Shown: one piece after another, positions 34,701 through 44,213 of the stretch
Position numbering within the stretch: position 1 is the first letter of the stretch
Layout of the letters: each line of letters opens with the position of its first letter
Source of the DNA: Sulfuritalea sp034376265
GTDB lineage: Bacteria > Pseudomonadota > Gammaproteobacteria > Burkholderiales > Rhodocyclaceae
Assembly: GCA_034376265.1 (NCBI GenBank)
Contig: JAXMJU010000179.1
Location: 8,050-72,049 of the forward strand
Reading direction: 5' to 3'
Length of the DNA: 64,000 nt
Notes under the pieces: generated by a model
Told to the model about the DNA's origin: nothing
What the model saw: only the letters and a program-made list of their open reading frames with translations
The model's database searches: none
Translations under genes and position numbers: made by a program

Positions 34701-34777
34701 TGGTCGGGGTGGAGGGATTCGAACTCTCGACATCTTGCTCCCAAAGCAAGCGCGCTACCGGGCTGCGCCACACCCCG
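34701..34777 (-). tRNA. tRNA-Pro(TGG)
   Basis: A 77-nt gene with encoded CCA. The acceptor stem is CGGGGTG paired with CACCCCG, and the anticodon arm CTTGC-TTTGGGA-GCAAG gives anticodon TGG; the T arm has AGTTCGAATCC. Confidence 0.97.
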
Positions 34778-34832
34778 AACGGGCGCAATTCTACCGAAGC
34801 CGCTCCATGACGGTCAATCAAATACCGTGATG

Positions 34833-34848
34833 GGGTATACAAATACCC
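34833..34848. promoter_or_regulatory. inverted repeat at dksA promoter
   Basis: GGGTAT-ACAA-ATACCC, six-base perfect arms ending three bases before the predicted -35 hexamer of dksA; a candidate regulator site. Confidence 0.4.
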
Positions 34849-34851
34849 GAC

Positions 34852-34880
34852 TTGCGGTCAGCCCCCGTTTCGTTTATAAA
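34852..34880 (+). promoter_or_regulatory. sigma70-type promoter for dksA
   Basis: TTGCGG and TATAAA separated by 17 bases, 31 bases before the dksA ATG. Confidence 0.6.
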
Positions 34881-34911
34881 GCCGGTTCTCCGAAAAAACG
34901 GACATTCTGCA

Positions 34912-35340
34912 ATGGCTGAAGATCTACTGCACAAGAAGCAATTTCCGCCCTACACCCCGAAGAAGGGTGAGGACTACATGAACGCCAAGCAACTTGGACA
35001 CTTTCGCGACATCCTGGCCTCGCTGAAGGACGAATTGAGCGAGGATATCGAGCGCACCGTCCATACCATGCAGGACGAAGCGACGGTGTTTGCCGATCCC
35101 AACGATCGCGCCAGCCAGGAATCCGACATCGCGCTCGAGCTGCGGAACCGCGATCGCGAACGCAAGCTGATCAAGAAGATCGACGAGTCGATTGCCCGCA
35201 TCGAAAGCGGCGAGTATGGCTATTGCGATTCCTGCGGCGTCGAGATCGGTCTCAAGCGTCTGGAGGCACGCCCCACCGCAACGCTTTGCATCGACTGCAA
35301 GACGCTCGAAGAGCACCGCGAAAAGCAGGTCGGCAAGTAA
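34912..35340 (+). CDS. dksA: RNA polymerase-binding transcription factor DksA
   Basis: A 142-residue protein that enters the RNA polymerase secondary channel and with ppGpp reprogrammes transcription in the stringent response. The coiled-coil has the acidic tip DEATVFADPNDRASQESD (Asp pair), and the zinc finger is CDSC (about 105-108) with CIDC (about 126-129). The four-Cys finger is the canonical form. ATG 34912 gives the typical length. A promoter with an adjacent palindrome precedes it, and a strong hairpin terminator follows. Confidence 0.97.
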   Translation: MAEDLLHKKQFPPYTPKKGEDYMNAKQLGHFRDILASLKDELSEDIERTVHTMQDEATVFADPNDRASQESDIALELRNRDRERKLIKKIDESIARIESGEYGYCDSCGVEIGLKRLEARPTATLCIDCKTLEEHREKQVGK

Positions 35341-35386
35341 TCCGCCAAGCCCGCCGATTACGCCCGCGGACGCAATGCCCGCCAAC

Positions 35387-35414
35387 AAAAAAGGACGCCG
35401 AGGCGTCCTTTTTT
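35387..35414. terminator. bidirectional terminator dksA/pnp
   Basis: AAAAAAGGACGC-CGAG-GCGTCCTTTTTT between convergent dksA and pnp; six GC-rich pairs plus A/T arms. Confidence 0.92.
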
Positions 35415-35433
35415 GCTGCATGCAAGCCGAGTC

Positions 35434-37548
35434 TTACTCGCCGGCCGCAGGCGCCGCTATTTCTGCGGCGATGGCCTTCATCGACAGGCGCACACGGCCC
35501 TTGTCGTCGGTCTCGATGACCTTGACCTTTACGATCTGGCCTTCCTTGAGGTAGTCGGCGACGGCATTCACCCGTTCGCTGGCAATCTGCGAAATATGCA
35601 GCAGGCCATCCTTGCCCGGCAATAGGCTGACGATCGCACCGAAATCGAGCAGGCGCAGCACGGTGCCTTCGTAGATGCGTCCGACTTCGACTTCGGCCGT
35701 AATGTCCTCGATACGCTTCTTGGCGACCTGCGCAGCGTCGGCATTGACCGAAGAGATGGTGATCGAGCCATCGTCCTCGATATCGATCACGCAACCGGTT
35801 TCTTCCGTCAGCGCGCGAATCACGGCGCCACCCTTGCCGATCACATCGCGAATCTTTTCCGGGTTGATCTTGATGTGGATCATGCGCGGCGCGAAGGTGG
35901 AAACCTCCTCGCGATGACCCGACATCGAGCCCTGCATCTTTTCCAGGATCAGCAAACGCGCTTCCTTGGCCTGAGCCAGCGCGACCTGCATGATTTCCTT
36001 GGTGATGCCCTGGATCTTGATGTCCATCTGCAGCGCCGTGATGCCGCCTTCGGTACCCGCCACCTTGAAATCCATGTCGCCGAGGTGATCCTCGTCGCCG
36101 AGAATGTCGGTCAGCACGGCAAAGCGGGGACCGTCCTTGATCAAACCCATGGCGATGCCTGCGACATGCGCCTTGAGCGGCACGCCGGCATCCATCAGGG
36201 CGAGCGAACCGCCGCACACCGAAGCCATCGACGACGAACCGTTGGACTCGGTGATTTCGGAGACGACACGCATCGAATAACCAAATTCCTCCGGTGACGG
36301 CAGCACGGCGAGCAGCGCGCGCTTGGCCAGACGACCGTGGCCGATTTCGCGGCGCTTCGGCGTACCGACGCGGCCGGTTTCACCGGTGGCATAGGGAGGC
36401 ATGTTGTAGTGGAGCATGAAGCGATCGCGATACTCGCCCTGCAGTGCGTCGATGATCTGCTCGTCGCGGCCGGTGCCCAGCGTGGCGATGACCAGCGCCT
36501 GCGTCTCGCCGCGGGTGAACAGCGCCGAACCGTGGGTGCGGGGCAGCACGCCGTTGCGGATCACGATCGGGCGCACGGTGCGCGTATCGCGGCCGTCGAT
36601 GCGAGGCTCGCCGTTGAGAATCTGGCTGCGGACGATCTTTGCCTCCAGATCGAACACGGTGTTGCCGACCAGGTTCGAATCGGGCGGGTTGTCGACACCG
36701 TCGGTCAGGGCGGCAATGGTCTGCTTGGTGATTTCACGGGTCTTCTGCGTACGATCCTGCTTGCTGGTGATGCGATAGGCCTCGCGCAATTGGGCTTCGG
36801 CCAGTTCGGCGACGCGCGCGATCAGCGGCTCGTCCTTTGCCGGCGGCTGCCAATCCCATTCCGGCTTGCCGGCGACTTCCACCAGTTCATTGATGGCCTT
36901 GATCGCGGCCTGCATCTGCTCGTGACCAAACACCACGGCACCCAGCATGATCTCTTCGGAAAGCTGCTTGGCCTCGGATTCGACCATCAACACGGCGGCC
37001 TCGGTACCGGCGACCACCAGATCCAGTTGCGTGTTTTCCAATTGGGTCTTGGTCGGGCACAGGACGTACTTGCCATCGATGTAACCGACGCGGGCGGCGC
37101 CGATCGGGCCGCTGAACGGGATGCCGGAAATAGCCATGGCGGCCGACGCACCGAGCATCGCCGGAATATCCGGATCGATCTCGGGGTTGCACGACATCAC
37201 GGTACACACAACCTGCACTTCGTTGTAGAACGCGTCGGGAAACAGCGGACGCAAGGGGCGATCGATGAGGCGGCAGGTCAGGATTTCCTTTTCCGACGGA
37301 CGTCCCTCGCGCTTGAAGAAACCGCCGGGGATGCGGCCGGCGGCGTAGGTCCGCTCCTGGTAGTCGACGGTCAGGGGGAAGAAATCCTGTCCGGGTTTGG
37401 CGTTACGTGCGCCGACCACCGTCGCCAGAACGACGGTGTCATTCATGGTGACCATGACCGCGCCGCCAGCCTGGCGGGCGATTTCGGCAGTTTCCAGGGT
37501 TACGGTGTGTTCACCGTAAGCAAAACTCTTCTTGATTGGATTCAACAC
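35434..37548 (-). CDS. pnp: polyribonucleotide nucleotidyltransferase
   Basis: A 704-residue phosphorolytic 3'-5' exoribonuclease of RNA turnover and the degradosome. It has two RNase PH domains (TVDYQERTYAAGRIPGGFFKREGR; VPLKAHVAGIAMGLI with catalytic Asp in ILGDEDHLGDMDFKVAGT), then KH (IGKGGAVIRALTEETGCVIDIEDDG) and S1 (RIYEGTVLRLLDFGAIVSLLPGKDGLLHISQI) at the C-terminus. The start is GTG 37548 with AGGA six bases before it. It follows rpsO, with a hairpin between the two genes where E. coli has its processing site for PNPase autoregulation. Confidence 0.97.
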   Translation of the reverse strand: MLNPIKKSFAYGEHTVTLETAEIARQAGGAVMVTMNDTVVLATVVGARNAKPGQDFFPLTVDYQERTYAAGRIPGGFFKREGRPSEKEILTCRLIDRPLRPLFPDAFYNEVQVVCTVMSCNPEIDPDIPAMLGASAAMAISGIPFSGPIGAARVGYIDGKYVLCPTKTQLENTQLDLVVAGTEAAVLMVESEAKQLSEEIMLGAVVFGHEQMQAAIKAINELVEVAGKPEWDWQPPAKDEPLIARVAELAEAQLREAYRITSKQDRTQKTREITKQTIAALTDGVDNPPDSNLVGNTVFDLEAKIVRSQILNGEPRIDGRDTRTVRPIVIRNGVLPRTHGSALFTRGETQALVIATLGTGRDEQIIDALQGEYRDRFMLHYNMPPYATGETGRVGTPKRREIGHGRLAKRALLAVLPSPEEFGYSMRVVSEITESNGSSSMASVCGGSLALMDAGVPLKAHVAGIAMGLIKDGPRFAVLTDILGDEDHLGDMDFKVAGTEGGITALQMDIKIQGITKEIMQVALAQAKEARLLILEKMQGSMSGHREEVSTFAPRMIHIKINPEKIRDVIGKGGAVIRALTEETGCVIDIEDDGSITISSVNADAAQVAKKRIEDITAEVEVGRIYEGTVLRLLDFGAIVSLLPGKDGLLHISQIASERVNAVADYLKEGQIVKVKVIETDDKGRVRLSMKAIAAEIAAPAAGE

Positions 37549-37564
37549 GACAATTCCTTTCAGC

Positions 37565-37604
37565 AAAAAATAAAAGCCGGCACAGCCTTCACGGCTGCAC
37601 CGGC
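37565..37604 (-). terminator. rpsO-pnp intergenic hairpin/terminator
   Basis: On the minus strand GCCGGTGCAGCC-GTGAA-GGCTGTGCCGGC, then TTTTATTTTTT. It probably acts as a partial terminator and nuclease entry site before pnp, as known for this operon in E. coli. Confidence 0.85.
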
Positions 37605-37684
37605 CTGATCAGCAAGCCTGCGCAGTAAGGGCGCACAGTGCATCGCGCGTGGCAATGTCCCGGACCGGCGCTTGGGCGAGAAAA

Positions 37685-37954
37685 TTACTTGCGCAGACCA
37701 AGGCGCTCGATCAGCGAACGATAGCCGTCTGCGTTCTTGCGCTTCAGGTAATCCAGCAACTTGCGGCGCTGGCTGACCATCATGAGCAGGCCGCGACGTG
37801 AATGATGATCCTTGGTATGTGCCTTGAAATGACCCGTCAGGTCATTGATGCGCGCCGTGAGAAGCGCCACCTGAACTTCGGGAGAGCCGGTGTCACCCTG
37901 GGCACGCTGGTAGTCGGTGACGATCTTGGCTTTGTCGGTAGTAGAAATTGCCAT
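37685..37954 (-). CDS. rpsO: 30S ribosomal protein S15
   Basis: An 89-residue primary 16S-binding ribosomal protein of the platform. The conserved DTGSPEVQVALLTARINDLTGHFKAHTKDHHSRRGLLMMV region is complete, and the length is identical to E. coli S15. A sigma70-like promoter is at 38004-38033. S15 often represses its own translation; no operator structure could be confirmed by eye. Confidence 0.98.
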   Translation of the reverse strand: MAISTTDKAKIVTDYQRAQGDTGSPEVQVALLTARINDLTGHFKAHTKDHHSRRGLLMMVSQRRKLLDYLKRKNADGYRSLIERLGLRK

Positions 37955-38003
37955 TGTGGTTTCCTTGCTGATCCTGTGATGTTGGGCTCTTGGAGAACCG
38001 CGA

Positions 38004-38033
38004 ATTATAGCGTTCTGAATGTATTCTGATCAA
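38004..38033 (-). promoter_or_regulatory. sigma70-type promoter for rpsO-pnp
   Basis: On the minus strand TTGATC, 18 bases, TATAAT, about 50 bases before the rpsO start. Confidence 0.65.
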
Positions 38034-38055
38034 GCATTAAGCGCTATTTCCTTAC

Positions 38056-38985
38056 CTAGGCACCCGCGACCAGCCGCTGCGCTTGCAGCCAGCCGTCGGC
38101 GGCTTGCCGGCAGATTCCGATAAAGCAGTGTTCCGCGTCATAAACGCGCAATCGGCTGCCCTCCTCGCCCGACCAGCGAACCGCCTGGCCGTGCCTCAAT
38201 CGGGCCGCATCGGCCGCATCGAGTTGGGCTTCGGCCAGACTGGCCAGCAGGGCATCGGGCGGCAGCAGCAGGCCATCGCGTGCCTCGGCTGTCATTGCTT
38301 CGAGCGTTGGCAGCGAATACGCCTGGACGACGCCCAGCACGCCGATGCCGGTGCGGCGCAGGGCCGCCAGATGCGCGCCGCAGCCAAGGCGATCACCGAT
38401 GTCGGCAGCCAGGGTTCGCACATAGGTTCCCTTGCTGCAATGAACTTCGAAGACAAAGCGGCCGTTGGCAAAATCAGCTTGCCCGGCCAGCAGGCGCAGT
38501 TCATGGATGCAGACGCGCCGCGCCGCGCGCTCGACTTCGATTCCGGCCCGGGCATACTCGTAAAGCGGCTTGCCGTCGCGCTTCAGCGCCGAATACATCG
38601 GCGGCACCTGGTCGAGTTCGCCGACAAAGGCCGCCAATGCAGCCTCCACGTCGGCCAGGCTGCTGGTTACCGGACGGCGCTGCAGCACGCTGCCTTCGGC
38701 ATCCGCGGTGTCGGTGGTAAGCCCGAGTTGCACCGTCGCCACATAGCGCTTGTCGGCATTGAGCAACTCACCGGAAAATTTTGTCGCTTCGCCGAAACAC
38801 AAGGGCAGCAGGCCGGTCGCCAGGGGATCGAGCGTTCCGGTATGGCCGGCCTTTTCGGCACGATAGAGGCGACGTGCCGCCTGCAGGGCGTGATTCGACG
38901 AAATGCCGATGGACTTGTCCAGCAGCAGCACGCCGTCGAGCTTGCGGCGCGGAACTTTGCCGGCCTTTGCCTGCACCGTGCTCAA
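38056..38985 (-). CDS. truB: tRNA pseudouridine-55 synthase
   Basis: A 309-residue enzyme making pseudouridine 55 in the tRNA T loop. The catalytic Asp is in KAGHTGTLDPLATG, the KRYVATVQLGLTTDTADAEG and CSKGTYVRTLAADIG motifs are complete, and a PUA-like tail ends the protein. It overlaps rbfA by ATGA, in the usual infB-rbfA-truB order. Confidence 0.97.
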   Translation of the reverse strand: MSTVQAKAGKVPRRKLDGVLLLDKSIGISSNHALQAARRLYRAEKAGHTGTLDPLATGLLPLCFGEATKFSGELLNADKRYVATVQLGLTTDTADAEGSVLQRRPVTSSLADVEAALAAFVGELDQVPPMYSALKRDGKPLYEYARAGIEVERAARRVCIHELRLLAGQADFANGRFVFEVHCSKGTYVRTLAADIGDRLGCGAHLAALRRTGIGVLGVVQAYSLPTLEAMTAEARDGLLLPPDALLASLAEAQLDAADAARLRHGQAVRWSGEEGSRLRVYDAEHCFIGICRQAADGWLQAQRLVAGA

Positions 38986-39395
38986 TCGTCGTGCAGCTTC
39001 TTGTCGGACTCCACCGCCTCGTCGATCAGCTTGGACAGACGCGAGCCCTCCTGCACCGAGGGGTCGAAGACGAAATGCAGCTCGGGTACATGATGAATGC
39101 GAATCCGGCGGCCCAGCTCGCGGCGCAGGAAGCTGGCAGAGTGCTGCAGGCCCTCGGCGATCATCTCGTTGTCCGCTGGATCGGTCAGGGATGTGTAGAA
39201 CACCTTGGCATGGGCATAATCGGCAGTCACCTCGACCGCGGTCAGCGTAACCAGCGTCAGCTTGGGCGCGATGCGCAGATCCTTGAGATGGAAACGCAGC
39301 AGATCCGCCAGTTCGCGGCGGATCTGCTCGGCAACGCGGTCAGAGCGCGCATAACCGTGACCTGCGCCTTGACATGAGCCGCGTCGGGTGGCCAT
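38982..39395 (-). CDS. rbfA: 30S ribosome-binding factor A
   Basis: A 137-residue KH-fold maturation factor that assists late 30S assembly at the 16S 5' end and in cold adaptation. RSDRVAEQIRRELADLLR, LTLVTLTAVEVTADYAHAKVFYT and RRIRIHHVPELHFVFDPSV are characteristic. It lies six bases after infB and overlaps truB. Confidence 0.96.
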   Translation of the reverse strand: MATRRGSCQGAGHGYARSDRVAEQIRRELADLLRFHLKDLRIAPKLTLVTLTAVEVTADYAHAKVFYTSLTDPADNEMIAEGLQHSASFLRRELGRRIRIHHVPELHFVFDPSVQEGSRLSKLIDEAVESDKKLHDD

Positions 39396-39401
39396 TGCGG
39401 A

Positions 39402-42119
39402 TCAGGTCAGGGTGCGGGCGATTTCCTGAACCTCGAACACCTCGAGCTGATCGCCCTCGTTGATGTCATTGAAGTTCTTGAGGCTCAAACCGCACTCAAA
39501 ACCTTCCTTGACTTCGCGGACATCATCCTTGAAGCGCTTGAGAGAATCCAGTTCGCCCGTGTGCACCACCGTGTTGTTGCGCAGCACCCGTACCGAGGCG
39601 TTTCGTTTGACGATGCCGGACAGCACCATGCAACCGGCGACGGCGCCGATGCGGGAAATCCGGAACACCTGGCGAATCTCGACCAGGCCGAGAACGACTT
39701 CCCGCTTTTCAGGCGCCAGCATGCCGGACAAGGCAGCCTTCACTTCGTCCACGGCGGCATAAATGATGTTGTAGTAGCGGATGTCGACGCCCAGGCTTTC
39801 GGCGGCCCTGCGCGCGCCGACGTCGGCACGTGTATTGAAGCCGATGACCACGGCCTTGGAGGCCGCCGCCAAGTTGATGTCGGATTCGCTGATGCCGCCG
39901 ACACCGGCGTGTATCACGCTGACCTTGACTTCGGCCGTGGACAGTTTGTTCAAGGACTGCACCAGGGCTTCCTGCGAACCCTGTACGTCGGCCTTGATGA
40001 TCAGGGGCAAGGTCCTGATTTCGCCTTCGGCCATCTGCTCGAACATGTTCTCCAGCTTGGCCGCCTGCTGTTTGGCCAGTTTGACGTCGCGGAACTTGCC
40101 CTGGCGGAACAAGGCGATTTCGCGCGCCTTGCGCTCGTCGAGGAGAACCATGCTTTCGTCGCCGGCCGCCGGCACATCGGTGAGGCCCTGAATCTCGACC
40201 GGGATCGAGGGGCCTGCCGCATCGATCGACTTGCCGTTCTCGTCGATCATGGCACGTACGCGTCCAAACACCGCCCCCGCCAGCAGCACATCGCCGCGAC
40301 GCAGCGTGCCCGACAGCACCAGGATGGTCGCCACCGGGCCTTTGCCCTTGTCCAGGCGCGCTTCGATCACCAAACCCTTGGCCGGCGCATCCACCGGTGC
40401 CGTGAGTTCCAGCACCTCGGCCTGCAGCAGCACCTGTTCCAGCAAGGAGTCGATGCCTTCTCCGGTCTTGGCCGAGACGCCGACAAAAGGCGAGTCTCCA
40501 CCGTATTCTTCCGGCACCACGCCTTCGGCAACCAGTTCCTGCTTGACTCGTTCCAGGTTCGCATCGGGCTTGTCGATCTTGGTCACGGCCACGATCAAGG
40601 GTACGTTGCCCGCCTTTGCATGATGAATGGCTTCCTTGGTCTGCGGCATGACGCCGTCGTCGGCGGCGACCACCAGGATGACCAGGTCGGTCGCCTTGGC
40701 GCCGCGCGCACGCATCGCCGTGAAGGCCTCGTGGCCCGGCGTGTCGAGAAAGGTGATCATGCCGCGCGGCGTTTCGACGTGATAGGCGCCGATATGCTGC
40801 GTAATGCCGCCCGCCTCGCCATGCGCGACACGGCTCTTGCGGATGTAGTCGAGCAGGGAGGTCTTGCCGTGGTCGACGTGACCCATGACGGTGACCACCG
40901 GTGCACGCGGCAACTGCTCGACATCCTTGTGCTCGCCTTCGTCGGCGAGGAATGCATCGGGATCGTCGAGCTTTGCGGCAAAGGCCTTATGCCCCATTTC
41001 CTCGACCAGGATCATGGCGGTTTCCTGATCGAGCACCTGGTTGATGGTGACCATGGAGCCCATTTTCATCAGTGTCTTGATGACCTCGGTGGCCTTGACG
41101 GTCATCTTGTGCGCGAGATCGGCGACGGAGATCGTTTCCGGGACATGCACATCGCGCACGATTGCCTCGACCGGCTGCTGCGGCTGCATTTCTTCGGCAT
41201 GGCCGTGACGGCCATGGCGGCCACCGCCCTTGGAACCGCGCCAACCCGACGTGCCGGCGTCGCCGCGAGTCTTGATGGCGCGACGCTTGGCGGCATCGTC
41301 CTTCCAGGCGTCCTTCTTCGCGGGCTTGGCCTTGCCGTCTTCGGGCTTGGCGGCCGGCTTGTGTATGGTGCCGGAGACGCCTGCGGCGGCGGCGGCCTCC
41401 TTGGCCTTCTTGGCTTCTGCGGCGGCCAGCAGCGCCGCCTGCTCGGCCAGGCGCGCCTCGGCTTCGGCGCGTGCACGGGCTTCGCGTTCGTTCTTTTCCT
41501 TGAACTCTGCCGCCTGGATCGCGGAAAGCTTGCCCTGGCGCTTCGATTCCGCTTCACGCAAGGCGCGCTGGGCAGGGTCGATCACGGACCGGGTCACCGA
41601 TGCCGGCTTGACGATCGGTGCTTCCGCCACAGGCGCTTCGACCACGGGAGCCTCGACCACGGGAGCCTCGGCCACCACGGGAACGGGAACCGGAATTTCG
41701 ACAACCGGAACGATCTCGACCACCGGCGCTACGGGCTCCGGAGCTGCGACTGCGACAGGCTCCTGCGTCGCGACAACTTCGACGGGAGCCTCAACCGCGG
41801 CTTCTGCCGCCAGTTCGCTGGCATCGCGTTTGACGAATACGCGCTTCTTGCGCACCTCAACCTGAATCGTCCGCGCCTTGCCAGTGGAATCCGAGGCCCT
41901 GATCTCGCTGGTCTGCTTGCGGGTCAGGGTGATCTTGGCCTTGGGCGCGGTTTCGCCGTGCGACTTGCGCAAGTAATCGAGCAGTCGCGTCTTGTCCTGT
42001 TCCGACAGGGTGTCATTGGATGCCTGCTTGGTGACGCCGGCCTTGGCCAGCTGCTCAAGCAGGGCCGGCGCCGGCATTTTCAGCTCGGTCGCAAATTGGG
42101 AAACAGTCATCAAAGCCAT
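39402..42119 (-). CDS. infB: translation initiation factor IF-2
   Basis: A 905-residue GTPase that brings fMet-tRNA to the 30S subunit. The N-terminal IF2_N fold (SQFATELKMPAPALLEQLAKAGV) is followed by a long variable region rich in Val/Ala/Glu/Pro (repeats such as VVEAPVVEAPVAEAPI). The G domain has GHVDHGKT (G1), DTPGHEAF (G3) and TKIDKPD (G4), and domains II-IV end normally. Internal starts for shorter IF-2 forms are possible but not assignable. A very long opposite-strand open frame here is a shadow of GC-rich codon use. Confidence 0.98.
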   Translation of the reverse strand: MALMTVSQFATELKMPAPALLEQLAKAGVTKQASNDTLSEQDKTRLLDYLRKSHGETAPKAKITLTRKQTSEIRASDSTGKARTIQVEVRKKRVFVKRDASELAAEAAVEAPVEVVATQEPVAVAAPEPVAPVVEIVPVVEIPVPVPVVAEAPVVEAPVVEAPVAEAPIVKPASVTRSVIDPAQRALREAESKRQGKLSAIQAAEFKEKNEREARARAEAEARLAEQAALLAAAEAKKAKEAAAAAGVSGTIHKPAAKPEDGKAKPAKKDAWKDDAAKRRAIKTRGDAGTSGWRGSKGGGRHGRHGHAEEMQPQQPVEAIVRDVHVPETISVADLAHKMTVKATEVIKTLMKMGSMVTINQVLDQETAMILVEEMGHKAFAAKLDDPDAFLADEGEHKDVEQLPRAPVVTVMGHVDHGKTSLLDYIRKSRVAHGEAGGITQHIGAYHVETPRGMITFLDTPGHEAFTAMRARGAKATDLVILVVAADDGVMPQTKEAIHHAKAGNVPLIVAVTKIDKPDANLERVKQELVAEGVVPEEYGGDSPFVGVSAKTGEGIDSLLEQVLLQAEVLELTAPVDAPAKGLVIEARLDKGKGPVATILVLSGTLRRGDVLLAGAVFGRVRAMIDENGKSIDAAGPSIPVEIQGLTDVPAAGDESMVLLDERKAREIALFRQGKFRDVKLAKQQAAKLENMFEQMAEGEIRTLPLIIKADVQGSQEALVQSLNKLSTAEVKVSVIHAGVGGISESDINLAAASKAVVIGFNTRADVGARRAAESLGVDIRYYNIIYAAVDEVKAALSGMLAPEKREVVLGLVEIRQVFRISRIGAVAGCMVLSGIVKRNASVRVLRNNTVVHTGELDSLKRFKDDVREVKEGFECGLSLKNFNDINEGDQLEVFEVQEIARTLT

Positions 42120-42129
42120 GCCCTACCTC

Positions 42130-43611
42130 TCATTCTTCTTCGGCGAACCAGTGGGCACGCGCAACAGTAATCAGCGCCGTCGCCCGCTCGGCATCGATGC
42201 CGGTCATTTCCATCAACTCGTCGGTTGCCAGGTCCGCCAATGCATCGCGGTCGGTAACGCCGTTCTTTGCCAGCTTCGCCGCCAGCGGCTTGTCCATGCC
42301 CTCGAGCGACAGCAGGTCGTCGGCGACCTTCTCCATCTGCTCTTCGTCGACGATGGCTTCGGTCAGCAGCACGTTGCGTGCGCGCTCGCGCAGCTCGGTT
42401 ACCGTGGCCTCGTCGAAGGCGTCGATTTCGAGCATTTCCGCCAGCGGCACGTAAGCGATTTCCTCGAGTGTCGAGAAACCTTCCTCGATCAGGATGTTGG
42501 CCACCTCCTCGTCGACGTCCAGCTTTTCGACGAACAGGGCGCGGATCGAGCTGTGTTCGGTTTCGGAGCGCTTCTGCGACTCTTCGATGGTCATCAGATT
42601 GATGGTCCAGCCGGTCAGTTCGGAGGCCAGACGCACGTTCTGTCCGCCGCGACCGATGGCGATCGCTAGGTTGTCCTCATCGACCACGACATCCATCGCA
42701 TGCTTTTCTTCGTCGACCACGATGCTCTGCACTTCGGCCGGCGCCAGCGCACCGATAACGAACTGGGCCGGATCGGCCGACCAGAGGATGATGTCGACTC
42801 GCTCACCGGACAGCTCATTGGTCACCGCCGTGACGCGCGACCCGCGCATGCCGACGCAAGTGCCGATCGGATCGACCCGTGGATCGTTGGACTTGACGGC
42901 AATCTTGGCGCGCATGCCGGCATCGCGGGCGGCGGCCTTGATTTCGAGCAGTCCGTCTTCGATCTCGGGAACCTCGAGTTCGAACAGCTTCATGATGAAC
43001 TCGGGTGCGGTGCGCGACAGGATCAGTTGCGGGCCCCGCGCCTGACGATCGATTTTCATCAGCCAGGCCCGCACGCGGTCGCCGGGACGCAGGTTTTCCT
43101 TGGGAATCATCTGGTCGCGCGGCAACAGCGCCTCGATGCGGCCGGCCTCGATGATCGCGCTGCCGCGCTCCATGCGCTTGACGGTACCGCTGACGAGGAA
43201 TTCCTTGCGATCGAGGAAGTCATTGAGCAACTGCTCGCGCTCGGCATCGCGGATCTTCTGCAGGATCACCTGCTTGGCGGCCTGGGCGCCGATGCGGCCG
43301 AAATCGATGGGCTCAAGCCCTTCCTCGATGAAGTCTTCGAGCACGATGTCCGGAATCTGCTTTTGCGCGGCCGTCAGGCCGATCTGCAGTTCGGGATTCT
43401 CGACCATGTCGTCGGGCACCACCAGCCAGCGGCGGAAGGACTCGTATTCACCGGTTTCGCGATCGATATCGACGCGCACATCGGCTTCGTCGTTGGTACG
43501 CTTCTTCGTCGCGGACGCCAACGCCATTTCAAGGGCGCCAAAGACGATGTCCCGCGGAACATTCTTTTCGCGGGCCAGGGCATCGACCAACAGCAGCAAT
43601 TCACGGCTCAT
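42130..43611 (-). CDS. nusA: transcription termination/antitermination factor NusA
   Basis: A 493-residue RNA polymerase accessory factor. Parts are the N-domain (MSRELLLLVDALAREKNVPRD), S1 (EFLVSGTVKRMERGSAIIEAG), KH1-KH2 (DPIGTCVGMRGSRVTAVTNEL; IAIGRGGQNVRLASELTGW) and two acidic C-terminal AR repeats. The AR repeats are typical of proteobacteria and bind the alpha subunit. It sits between rimP and infB. Confidence 0.98.
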   Translation of the reverse strand: MSRELLLLVDALAREKNVPRDIVFGALEMALASATKKRTNDEADVRVDIDRETGEYESFRRWLVVPDDMVENPELQIGLTAAQKQIPDIVLEDFIEEGLEPIDFGRIGAQAAKQVILQKIRDAEREQLLNDFLDRKEFLVSGTVKRMERGSAIIEAGRIEALLPRDQMIPKENLRPGDRVRAWLMKIDRQARGPQLILSRTAPEFIMKLFELEVPEIEDGLLEIKAAARDAGMRAKIAVKSNDPRVDPIGTCVGMRGSRVTAVTNELSGERVDIILWSADPAQFVIGALAPAEVQSIVVDEEKHAMDVVVDEDNLAIAIGRGGQNVRLASELTGWTINLMTIEESQKRSETEHSSIRALFVEKLDVDEEVANILIEEGFSTLEEIAYVPLAEMLEIDAFDEATVTELRERARNVLLTEAIVDEEQMEKVADDLLSLEGMDKPLAAKLAKNGVTDRDALADLATDELMEMTGIDAERATALITVARAHWFAEEE

Positions 43612-43630
43612 GTGAGTCCTCCAGCATTAA

Positions 43631-44092
43631 TCAGAACTTCGGCACCAGGCGCGCCCGATCGATATTCTCGAGCGCAAACCGATGCTGTGTTTCATTCACC
43701 CGCAGGCAGACCATTTCCACTCCGCCCTCTTCCTGCAATCCTTCAAGTGCACCGCTGAAATTGCGCTGATTGCCCAGCGGAACACGCAGCTTGATCTGCA
43801 CCTCGTGCCCGGCGAAGCGGCGGTAGTCCGCCGGCTTGACCAGCGGACGATCAAGTCCGGGAGAGGAAACTTCGAGGCGGTCATAGTCGACGTTCTCGAC
43901 CATGAACACGCGGCTGAGCTGGTTGCTCACGATGGAGCAGTCCTCGACGCTGATACCGCCCTTGTCCGCCGCGGCACCTTCCGGCCTGTCGATAAAGACG
44001 CGCAGCAGCCGAGCCCGCGGACTGGTTTCGAATTCAACCAGTTCGTAGCCCAAACCCGTAACAGTCGTCTCAATCAAATCAAGCAGTTGCAT
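43631..44092 (-). CDS. rimP: ribosome maturation factor RimP
   Basis: A 153-residue 30S assembly factor with the DUF150 N-domain (GYELVEFETSPRARLLRVFID, CSIVSNQLSRVF, YDRLEVSSPGLDRPLVKP) and an SH3-like C-domain. First gene of the rimP-nusA-infB operon. A terminator of the preceding operon lies just upstream, so its promoter should be within about 60 bases of 44092-44134. Confidence 0.96.
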   Translation of the reverse strand: MQLLDLIETTVTGLGYELVEFETSPRARLLRVFIDRPEGAAADKGGISVEDCSIVSNQLSRVFMVENVDYDRLEVSSPGLDRPLVKPADYRRFAGHEVQIKLRVPLGNQRNFSGALEGLQEEGGVEMVCLRVNETQHRFALENIDRARLVPKF

Positions 44093-44133
44093 ACAAACTC
44101 ACACACTCGCCACACGAATACAGCGCACAAATA

Positions 44134-44157
44134 GAAAATGGGCCAAAAAGCCCATTC
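44134..44157 (-). terminator. rho-independent terminator after rluB
   Basis: On the minus strand AATGGGC-TTTTTG-GCCCATT then TTCTATTT, between rluB and rimP, separating the scp-rluB operon from the nusA operon. Confidence 0.75.
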
Positions 44158-44213
44158 CTTCTCTCTCTCCCGAGAACGGTGCCAACCAAAGGCTAAAGAT
44201 TATAGCAGAGGCC

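Noticed and set aside
39561..42170. 869-residue open frame on the plus strand opposite infB
   Set aside because: It mirrors infB over its whole length, is His/Arg/Gly-rich and has no domain; such frames are expected opposite GC-rich genes.
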